The notes beneath the pieces are model-generated. The model made no database searches and had not been told where the DNA came from. It saw only the letters and a list, made by a program, of their open reading frames with translations. This document shows, piece after piece, positions 1 through 4,076 of a stretch of 5,295 nt of DNA. Position numbers and translations under genes: made by a program. The stretch's first letter is position 1. Each line of letters opens with the position of its first letter. This DNA comes from Acidimicrobiaceae bacterium (GTDB lineage: Bacteria; Actinomycetota; Acidimicrobiia; Acidimicrobiales; UBA8190). Where the stretch lies: the NCBI GenBank assembly GCA_003131945.1, contig PKWD01000151.1, positions 1 to 5,295 of the forward strand, given 5' to 3'.

Positions 1-726
1 TTCGCTCAGCACGGCGCCGGGCAGGTGGGACCTCAGCACGGCGGCCGCCAGTTGGATGGGTCCACTGCCCCTGTCACCTGCTGTTGGCTCACTCCGGCGG
101 AGCACCACGGCGGCCGCACCCTCGTTGGGGGAGCACAGCATCCACAGATGGAGCGGTTCGCAGACCACCCGCGAGGACATAACGGCCTCGGCGTCAACTT
201 CAGACCGGTACATGGCGTCGGGATTGTGCACACCGTGGCGCCGGTTCTTCACCACCACGGCGGCCAGGTGTTGCTTCGTCACTCCCGCGCCGCGCATGAA
301 GCGTTGCGCCCGCAGGGCGAAATACGCCGGAGTGGCGGCGAACCCCGCTTCTTCCTGCCATGCATCGAAGAAGGAGGAGCGGATGATGCCCCGGGGCATC
401 TTCTCCACACCGAAGACGACCACTGTGTCGTACTGTCCGGCCCGGATGGCCGCCCCACCGAGCATCAGAGCGGCCGCTCCGCTGGCACATCCGGCTTCGA
501 CGTCCACGATGGGCATCCCCGTCATCCCCAGAGCGCCGAGGACCTTGTGCCCGGTGGCCACCCCTCCGTAGGCGGTCCCGCAGAAGGCGGCCTGGAATCC
601 GCCTCGGCCCACACCGGCCTCGGCCAGCGCGCTGCGGACGGCCGCCACCCCCATGTCGGTCACCGTCACACCCTCGAAACGGCCGAACGGGTGAAGTCCG
701 ACTCCGGCGATCTCGACGTCGGTCAC
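1..726 (-). CDS. Thiolase-like lipid-transfer protein (SCP2-type thiolase), 3' end cut off by the window
   Basis: The visible 242 residues are the N-terminal part of a thiolase-superfamily protein of the lipid-transfer/SCP2-thiolase type. Such proteins act in the cytosol on acyl-CoA thioesters, either by thiolytic cleavage or, as in actinobacterial Ltp2, by retro-aldol cleavage of steroid side chains. The nucleophile motif EAGCASGAAA places the likely catalytic cysteine at residue 80; further thiolase-like stretches are VFGVEKMPRG and the NEGAAAVVL segment near residue 215. Family members are usually about 380-400 residues, so roughly 140 residues, with the C-terminal catalytic His and Cys region, lie outside the window. 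The start is GTG, sharing the four bases GTGA with the stop of the DUF35 gene, which implies translational coupling. The DUF35 partner fits a heteromeric thiolase/DUF35 complex. The family is secure; the substrate is not known, and a biosynthetic condensing role cannot be excluded. Confidence 0.88.
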   Translation of the reverse strand, partial: MTDVEIAGVGLHPFGRFEGVTVTDMGVAAVRSALAEAGVGRGGFQAAFCGTAYGGVATGHKVLGALGMTGMPIVDVEAGCASGAAALMLGGAAIRAGQYDTVVVFGVEKMPRGIIRSSFFDAWQEEAGFAATPAYFALRAQRFMRGAGVTKQHLAAVVVKNRRHGVHNPDAMYRSEVDAEAVMSSRVVCEPLHLWMLCSPNEGAAAVVLRRSEPTAGDRGSGPIQLAAAVLRSHLPGAVLSE

Positions 727-1163
727 AGTATTGAGGTCATAGGCGTCGAAGATACGGACTCGGCGTCGTCAGGGGCGAAGGCATACACCACGACCGGCCG
801 CCCTTCGTCGTCGATGTGCAGAGGGTCGATGACCATATGCATGAGCTGGTCGGCGTGGAGGCGGCCAGGGTCGGCTTCGGTCAGCCGGGTGACGACCCGG
901 AGTCCCTCGGGTAGCTCGACCACGCCGAACCCGTACGGCACCTGCCCTTTGTACCCGGGAGGAGGGTGGGTGACGGCCGTCCACGCCCACAACCGGCCGG
1001 TGGCGGACAGCTCGATCGCCTCGGTACCCTCCGACGCGCAGTAGGGACAGACGTCGTGAAGCGGGAAGTGGTGTTGACCGCAGGCGCCGCACCGGCCGCC
1101 GAGCAGATGGGGTGGATCGGCATCGGTGAACAGGCCTTCTCGCACGGGCGCCGGGGCGGTCAT
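723..1163 (-). CDS. DUF35 zinc-ribbon / OB-fold acyl-CoA-associated protein
   Basis: A 146-residue protein with the two-part layout of the DUF35 family. The N-terminal rubredoxin-like zinc ribbon has Cys25, Cys28, Cys39 and Cys42 (CGAC and CPYC). An OB fold follows from about residue 50 (GRLWAWTAVTHPPPGYKGQVP, then YGFGVVELPEGLRVVTRL) to about 130. DUF35 proteins bind thiolase or HMG-CoA-synthase-like partners and help channel acyl-CoA; the actinobacterial Ltp2-ChsH2 aldolase and the archaeal thiolase/HMGCS complex are known examples. Here the thiolase gene follows with a GTGA overlap, supporting a physical complex. The ATG at 1163 is chosen because similarity to the family begins there. In-frame codons extend upstream to 1349, but that stretch is antisense to the ACT-domain gene and has no family resemblance. 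No Shine-Dalgarno sequence precedes the ATG; a TACATT hexamer seven bases upstream suggests a leaderless mRNA. The specific substrate is unknown. Confidence 0.9.
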   Translation of the reverse strand: MTAPAPVREGLFTDADPPHLLGGRCGACGQHHFPLHDVCPYCASEGTEAIELSATGRLWAWTAVTHPPPGYKGQVPYGFGVVELPEGLRVVTRLTEADPGRLHADQLMHMVIDPLHIDDEGRPVVVYAFAPDDAESVSSTPMTSIL

Positions 1164-1170
1164 GGCGCCG

Positions 1171-1176
1171 AATGTA
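1171..1176 (-). promoter_or_regulatory. Candidate -10 box of a leaderless promoter for the DUF35-thiolase operon
   Basis: On the minus strand TACATT matches the TANNNT actinobacterial -10 pattern and is separated from the ATG at 1163 by seven bases. Transcription would begin at or one base before the start codon. No recognisable -35 element or Shine-Dalgarno sequence accompanies it. The call rests on pattern and spacing only. Confidence 0.5.
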
Positions 1177-1224
1177 CTGCTGTCGGCGCCGGGTACCCTC
1201 ACGCACCGGGTCGGCACCGTGACG

Positions 1225-1230
1225 TACTGT
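1225..1230 (+). promoter_or_regulatory. Candidate -10 box of a leaderless promoter for the ACT-domain gene
   Basis: TACTGT matches TANNNT and lies six bases before the ATG at 1237, so +1 would coincide with the A of the start codon. No Shine-Dalgarno sequence is present in front of this ATG, which makes a leaderless start more likely. The element mirrors the divergent TACATT box at 1171-1176. No clear -35 hexamer is seen. Confidence 0.5.
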
Positions 1231-1236
1231 TCGGCC

Positions 1237-1785
1237 ATGGGACGCCTGTGGCTCAGCGCGCTCGGCGCCGATCGCCCCGGCATCGTCGCCGCCATGAGCG
1301 GTGTCCTGGTCGATCTCGGCTGCAATCTCGAAGATTCGACGATGACCAATCTCCAGGGCTATTTCGCCGTCATGCTGGTGGTGGCCGCCCCCAAGGGCGT
1401 CAACGCCGGGGCGTTGGAAGAGGCCCTGGAGGAGGTGGCCGGTCGCTTCGAATTGGTGGTCGCCGTGCGGCCGTTCGGCGATGTACCGGCGCTCGGAGAC
1501 ACGACGGCACCACCCACGGAGCCGTGGACCATCGCCGTGCACGGGGCCGACCGCACCGGGATCGTCCGTGACGTGACATCGGCCCTGGCCGACGCCGGGG
1601 GCAACGTGGTCGACCTGTCGACCCATCTGGTGGGCGAGACCGACGCCCCCGTCTATGTCATGACGCTGTGGGTCACCCTTCCGGCCGGGGCGGCGGGGGA
1701 GGGGGCGGCCGAGCGCATACGAACGGCGGCGGCGGCGCTGGATGTGCACTGCTCGGTGCACCGGGACGAGGTCGATCTCCTCTGA
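1237..1785 (+). CDS. GcvR-like tandem ACT-domain protein
   Basis: A 182-residue protein made almost entirely of two ACT domains. Domain 1 spans about residues 3-80 and opens with LSALGADRPGIVAAMSGVL; domain 2 spans about 96-175 and opens with IAVHGADRTGIVRDVTSAL. Both carry the GADR(P/T)GIV turn that in ACT domains sits near the amino-acid binding site. This double-ACT layout without a catalytic or DNA-binding domain is that of the glycine cleavage system repressor family; E. coli GcvR works by binding GcvA in response to glycine. No GcvA-like partner is visible here, so the regulatory target is unknown, and a general amino-acid-binding regulator is equally possible. No helix-turn-helix is seen. 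The start is the ATG six bases after TACTGT. It is the first of three plus-strand genes; peptide deformylase follows after 46 bases. Confidence 0.85.
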   Translation: MGRLWLSALGADRPGIVAAMSGVLVDLGCNLEDSTMTNLQGYFAVMLVVAAPKGVNAGALEEALEEVAGRFELVVAVRPFGDVPALGDTTAPPTEPWTIAVHGADRTGIVRDVTSALADAGGNVVDLSTHLVGETDAPVYVMTLWVTLPAGAAGEGAAERIRTAAAALDVHCSVHRDEVDLL

Positions 1786-1823
1786 CGTCACGCCACCGCC
1801 GCCCGTCGGCGTGGACGGCGCCC

Positions 1824-1828
1824 GAGGG
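1824..1828 (+). promoter_or_regulatory. Short-spaced Shine-Dalgarno deciding the deformylase start
   Basis: GAGGG lies three bases before the ATG at 1832. The spacing is short, but it is the only purine-rich motif near the point where deformylase similarity begins, and it favours this ATG over the in-frame GTG at 1811. There is no TANNNT box just upstream, unlike the flanking genes, which fits translation from a longer mRNA begun at the ACT gene. Confidence 0.45.
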
Positions 1829-1831
1829 ACC

Positions 1832-2332
1832 ATGACCGTTCGAGCCGTCCTGACCCTGCCGCACCCCGTTTTGATGGCCATGGCGACACCGGTGGGATCG
1901 GTCGACGCCGACGCCCGGGCCTTGGCCCAGGATCTCGTCGACACCATGCGCGCCTCACCGGCGTGCGTCGGGCTGGCGGCCCCCCAGATCGGAGTGCCGC
2001 GACGCGCCTTCGTCGTCGATGTGACCGGCCACCGCAAGGCCGTGTCCTGTCACGGGACCTTCGTCCTGTTCGATCCCGAGCTCGTGTCCGCCGACCAACC
2101 GACGGCCGGGCGCGAAGGATGCATGAGCGTGCCCGACCTGACCGGGGACGTGGCCCGCGCCACCCGTGTCACCGTGACCGGTCTGGACGTCGAGGGGCAG
2201 CGCCGGACGCTCAGCGTGGACGCCTTCGAGGCCCGTGCCGTCCTCCACGAGATCGACCACCTCGACGGCCTGGTATTCCTCGACCGGGTGGTCGGACCCC
2301 ACGCCGTGTTCACGCGCAAGACCTACCGGTAA
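1832..2332 (+). CDS. def: Peptide deformylase
   Basis: A 166-residue metalloenzyme that removes the formyl group from the initiator methionine of new proteins in the cytosol. All three deformylase motifs are present and in order: motif 1 CVGLAAPQ at residues 45-52, motif 2 EGCMS at 95-99, and motif 3 HEIDH at 139-143. Metal ligands would be Cys97, His139 and His143, with Glu140 as the catalytic base. Length is normal for the family. In motif 1 the usual first glycine is Cys45; the catalytic residues are otherwise intact, and I believe similar variants occur in actinobacterial deformylases, so activity is expected. The ATG is set by the family-like N terminus (LTLPHPVL) and the weak GAGGG upstream. 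It follows the ACT gene by 46 bases and precedes the metallo-hydrolase by 18, so co-transcription is likely. Whether this is the main deformylase of the genome cannot be told. Confidence 0.93.
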   Translation: MTVRAVLTLPHPVLMAMATPVGSVDADARALAQDLVDTMRASPACVGLAAPQIGVPRRAFVVDVTGHRKAVSCHGTFVLFDPELVSADQPTAGREGCMSVPDLTGDVARATRVTVTGLDVEGQRRTLSVDAFEARAVLHEIDHLDGLVFLDRVVGPHAVFTRKTYR

Positions 2333-2338
2333 CGGATC

Positions 2339-2344
2339 TACGAT
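2339..2344 (+). promoter_or_regulatory. Candidate -10 box of an internal leaderless promoter for the MBL-fold gene
   Basis: TACGAT matches TANNNT and ends six bases before the ATG at 2351, placing +1 on the A of that ATG. It lies in the 18-base gap after the deformylase stop, so the hydrolase may be transcribed on its own as well as by read-through. No Shine-Dalgarno sequence precedes the ATG. The spacing also favours the ATG over the adjacent in-frame GTG at 2348. Confidence 0.45.
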
Positions 2345-2350
2345 CGGGTG

Positions 2351-3070
2351 ATGCCCGAAGACGACCGTCTCTATTTCCGCCAGCTCTTGTCGGGTCGCGA
2401 CTTCGCCGTCGGCGACCCCGTGGCAGGTCAAATGGTCAATTTCTGCTATCTCATCGGCGACCGCGCGACGGGTGAGGCCGTCGTCGTCGACCCCGCCTAC
2501 GACACCGGTGGCCTGCTCGACCTGTTGGCGGCGGACTCCATGCGCTGCGTTGGCGTCCTTGCCAGCCACTACCACGCCGATCACGTGGGCGGTGACCTGA
2601 TGGGCTACCCCATCGAGGGGATCTCCACGCTGTTGGAGCAGGTCCAGGTACCGGTCCACGTCCAACGGGCCGAGAGCCGGTGGGTGGTGCGCGGCGCCGG
2701 CGTGGGGGAGAAGGATCTCGTCGAGCACGACAGCGCCGACGTGGTGACGGTCGGGTCCGTCGACATCGAGCTCGTCCACACCCCAGGGCACACTCCCGGG
2801 AGCCAGTGCTTCTCCGTCGACGGGCGGCTGGTGTCGGGTGACACGCTGTTTCTCGACGGCTGTGGCCGCACCGATCTCCCCGGGAGCGACAGTGTGCAGA
2901 TGTACGAGTCGCTCACGACCCGCCTGGCCCGGTTCGGCGACGACATCGTGCTCTACCCGGGCCACCGGTACTCCCCGGAGCCGTCGGCCAGCCTCGGAGC
3001 CGTCCGCCAGAACAACTATGTGTTCCGGCCGCGGACTGTCGAGCAGTGGATGACGATGTTCGGAGCCTGA
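2351..3070 (+). CDS. MBL-fold metallo-hydrolase, glyoxalase II-like
   Basis: A 239-residue member of the metallo-beta-lactamase fold in the glyoxalase II/persulfide dioxygenase-like branch. The metal-binding signature is complete: SHYHADH gives His73, His75, Asp77 and His78; HTPGHTPGS gives His147; SGDTLF gives Asp164; and YPGHRYSPEPS gives His205. The GCGRTDLPGSD segment (170-180) is also typical of this branch. No signal peptide is seen, so it should be cytosolic. Between residues 82 and 130 there is a stretch (GYPIEGISTLLEQ to about EHDSADVV) longer than in a minimal glyoxalase II; I take this as a subfamily feature. Likely reactions are hydrolysis of a thioester or oxidation of a persulfide, but the substrate cannot be read from the sequence. 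It is the last gene of the plus-strand group and converges on the anti-sigma gene, stop codons 19 bases apart. An in-frame GTG at 2348 is the alternative start. Confidence 0.88.
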   Translation: MPEDDRLYFRQLLSGRDFAVGDPVAGQMVNFCYLIGDRATGEAVVVDPAYDTGGLLDLLAADSMRCVGVLASHYHADHVGGDLMGYPIEGISTLLEQVQVPVHVQRAESRWVVRGAGVGEKDLVEHDSADVVTVGSVDIELVHTPGHTPGSQCFSVDGRLVSGDTLFLDGCGRTDLPGSDSVQMYESLTTRLARFGDDIVLYPGHRYSPEPSASLGAVRQNNYVFRPRTVEQWMTMFGA

Positions 3071-3084
3071 CGCACAGGTGTGCG
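3071..3084. terminator. Small perfect hairpin in the convergent gap, possible bidirectional terminator
   Basis: CGCACAGGTGTGCG is a perfect inverted repeat, five paired bases with an AGGT loop, filling most of the 19-base gap between two convergent stop codons. The position is right for a terminator of both transcripts. The stem is short and neither side has a T-run, so it would be a weak intrinsic terminator at best. Confidence 0.35.
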
Positions 3085-3089
3085 ATCTG

Positions 3090-3347
3090 TCACTCCTCGT
3101 TGTAGCGCCGGTAGAGGTCGATAAGCTCGTTTTTCACATCGGGATCGAGGGTCTCCGGTTCAACGTGCCCAACAGTGTCGATGGTGAGACGGATCTGCTC
3201 GAGATAACGGCTGCAGTTCGGACAATTGCGGAGATGGGCCTCGAAGCGGCGACGCTGGCGGCGGGACAGGGCGTCGTCGAGGTAATCGGTGACGAGGGCC
3301 ACGGCCTGCCGGCAGACGAGGTCCCGGTTGAGAATACGCATGGTCAC
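3090..3347 (-). CDS. Soluble zinc-finger (ZAS) anti-sigma factor
   Basis: An 85-residue protein with the zinc-binding anti-sigma signature: Cys12, then His38, Cys42 and Cys45 in the segment HLRNCPNC, that is C-x25-H-x3-C-x2-C. Helices around it (VALVTDYLDDALSRRQRRRFEAHL) fit the usual ZAS fold that wraps the cognate sigma factor and keeps it from RNA polymerase. The rest is an acidic, hydrophilic tail with no membrane segment, so the protein is cytosolic. These are its only three cysteines. The ligand spacing equals that of the thiol-redox sensor RsrA; this suggests, without proving, a redox response. The GTG at 3347 overlaps the sigma stop as GTGA; an ATG at 3341 (two codons later, AGGGG five bases upstream) is an equally good start. 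Close coupling to the sigma gene is the usual layout of cognate pairs. Confidence 0.87.
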   Translation of the reverse strand: MTMRILNRDLVCRQAVALVTDYLDDALSRRQRRRFEAHLRNCPNCSRYLEQIRLTIDTVGHVEPETLDPDVKNELIDLYRRYNEE

Positions 3348-3925
3348 CCCTCTCCGATCTCGAGCTCGATAGTTTTGCGGAGCTGGCTGCGAGCCCTGTG
3401 GAGCAGAACCCTCTGGTTGGCTTCAGTTATTCCGAGGACATCGCAGACTTCCTGAGGAGACAGTCTCTCGACGTCCCGCAGCGTTACGACCTGACATTGA
3501 GTGGGGGGAAGCTTGTCAATGGCGATCCGCAGCCGCTCGGACACGGCTGACGCGAAGAGGCGATCGATGACGTCGTCCGTCCACGGCGCCGGAGGGGGGC
3601 TCCACGAGCCGTCGGACGAGAAGTGGTTTGAGTCTGTGATGTCGACGTCGGCCACCGAGATCGTGCGTCGTTCGCGGGTACCCGTCTTGCGGGCCCGGTT
3701 GACGAGGATGCGGAACATCCACGTCTTGAGCGAGGATCGTCTTTCGAATCGATCGATACCGCGGATGACCCCGATCCATGTGTCTTGGACGACCTCCTCG
3801 GCCACGGACCGGTTGGGCACGAAGGTCAGGGCCAGCCGAACCATCGGCATGTGATAGCGCTCCACGAGGACGGCGAAGGCATCCTCGTCTCTCTTGCGCA
3901 GCCGATCGACCAATTCCTCCTCCAT
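3344..3925 (-). CDS. ECF-family RNA polymerase sigma factor
   Basis: A 193-residue sigma-70-family protein with only regions 2 and 4, as in extracytoplasmic function sigma factors. Region 2 covers about residues 14-82: AFAVLVERYH, the core-binding AEEVVQDTWIGV at 42-53, and the -10-recognising RFERRSSLKTWMFRILVNRARK at 59-80. A linker rich in Ser, Pro and Asp follows to about 120. Region 4 spans about 125-188, with LPPTQCQVVTLRDVERLSPQEVCDVL and the helix-turn-helix ending in NQRVLLHRARSQLRK. It is followed by an overlapping zinc-finger anti-sigma gene, so the pair is almost certainly cognate. The ATG at 3925 has GGAG four bases upstream. The neighbouring GTG at 3928 would suit a leaderless start from TACGCT; the two choices differ by one residue. 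Its target promoters are unknown; the divergent propeller gene is the nearest candidate. Confidence 0.92.
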   Translation of the reverse strand: MEEELVDRLRKRDEDAFAVLVERYHMPMVRLALTFVPNRSVAEEVVQDTWIGVIRGIDRFERRSSLKTWMFRILVNRARKTGTRERRTISVADVDITDSNHFSSDGSWSPPPAPWTDDVIDRLFASAVSERLRIAIDKLPPTQCQVVTLRDVERLSPQEVCDVLGITEANQRVLLHRARSQLRKTIELEIGEG

Positions 3926-3935
3926 CACTCTCCGC

Positions 3936-3941
3936 AGCGTA
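3936..3941 (-). promoter_or_regulatory. Candidate -10 box in front of the sigma gene
   Basis: On the minus strand TACGCT matches TANNNT and stands seven bases before the GTG at 3928, the same spacing as TACATT before the DUF35 gene. If used, the mRNA would start at or next to that GTG and the GGAG motif at 3930-3933 would be left out. The two readings compete, so this box is less certain than the others. Confidence 0.35.
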
Positions 3942-3977
3942 GGCGGGCCTTCCCCGAATCCGGCCGCGCCCAGGTAG

Positions 3978-4013
3978 GCCCGTTGTCAGGATCGAAAGCC
4001 GGCTGTAACGGGC
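3978..4013. repeat. Mirrored AACGGGC motif between the sigma and propeller genes
   Basis: GCCCGTT at 3978-3984 and AACGGGC at 4007-4013 are perfect 7-base inverted copies with 22 bases between them; a CAG/CTG pair inside extends the match with a one-base offset. Each arm places an AAC trinucleotide facing outward, one toward the sigma gene and one toward the propeller gene. AAC is the common core of ECF -35 elements, so this could be a pair of divergent ECF -35 boxes, or an operator. No matching -10 motif is evident on either side. Confidence 0.4.
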
Positions 4014-4066
4014 GTCGTCTTCGAGGGACAGCACAAGTGTCCGATGTGATTTCGACGAAGACGACG
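4013..4066 (+). repeat. 11-base perfect inverted repeat ahead of the propeller gene
   Basis: CGTCGTCTTCG at 4013-4023 is the exact reverse complement of CGAAGACGACG at 4056-4066, with 32 bases between. The right arm ends on the first base of the GAGGAG ribosome binding site. If both arms are transcribed they would form a stem next to the start site and could limit translation. The right arm is partly a GAC-rich simple sequence, which raises the chance of coincidence. Confidence 0.45.
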
Positions 4067-4071
4067 AGGAG
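4066..4071 (+). promoter_or_regulatory. Shine-Dalgarno deciding the propeller gene start
   Basis: GAGGAG stands five bases before the GTG at 4077. This fixes the start there and not at the in-frame GTG at 4071, whose first base is part of the motif. It is the best-spaced strong Shine-Dalgarno in front of an independently transcribed gene in the window. Confidence 0.7.
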
Positions 4072-4076
4072 TGCAA

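Noticed and set aside
25..1044. A 339-codon plus-strand open frame opposite the thiolase and DUF35 genes
   Set aside because: The minus strand carries the thiolase nucleophile motif and the DUF35 zinc ribbon over this stretch; the plus-strand product is low-complexity and His/Gly-rich with no domain.
1164..1349. Upstream in-frame extension of the DUF35 gene
   Set aside because: The extra residues are antisense to the ACT gene, show no DUF35 similarity, and would bypass the TACATT box and the natural family start at MTAPAPV.
1964..1987. Cys45 in deformylase motif 1 as a sign of an inactive enzyme
   Set aside because: Cys97, His139, Glu140 and His143 are all present in proper motifs, so loss of activity is not supported.
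769..2037. A 422-codon open frame on the minus strand opposite the ACT and deformylase genes
   Set aside because: It is antisense to two well-recognised genes, partly overlaps the DUF35 gene in another frame, is rich in Arg, Gly and His without any family motif, and fits the stop-poor off-frames of GC-rich DNA.
1955..2965. A 336-codon minus-strand open frame opposite the deformylase and MBL-fold genes
   Set aside because: The deformylase motifs and all MBL metal ligands lie on the plus strand across the same bases; the antisense product has no recognisable domain and a skewed Val/Asp/His/Gly composition.
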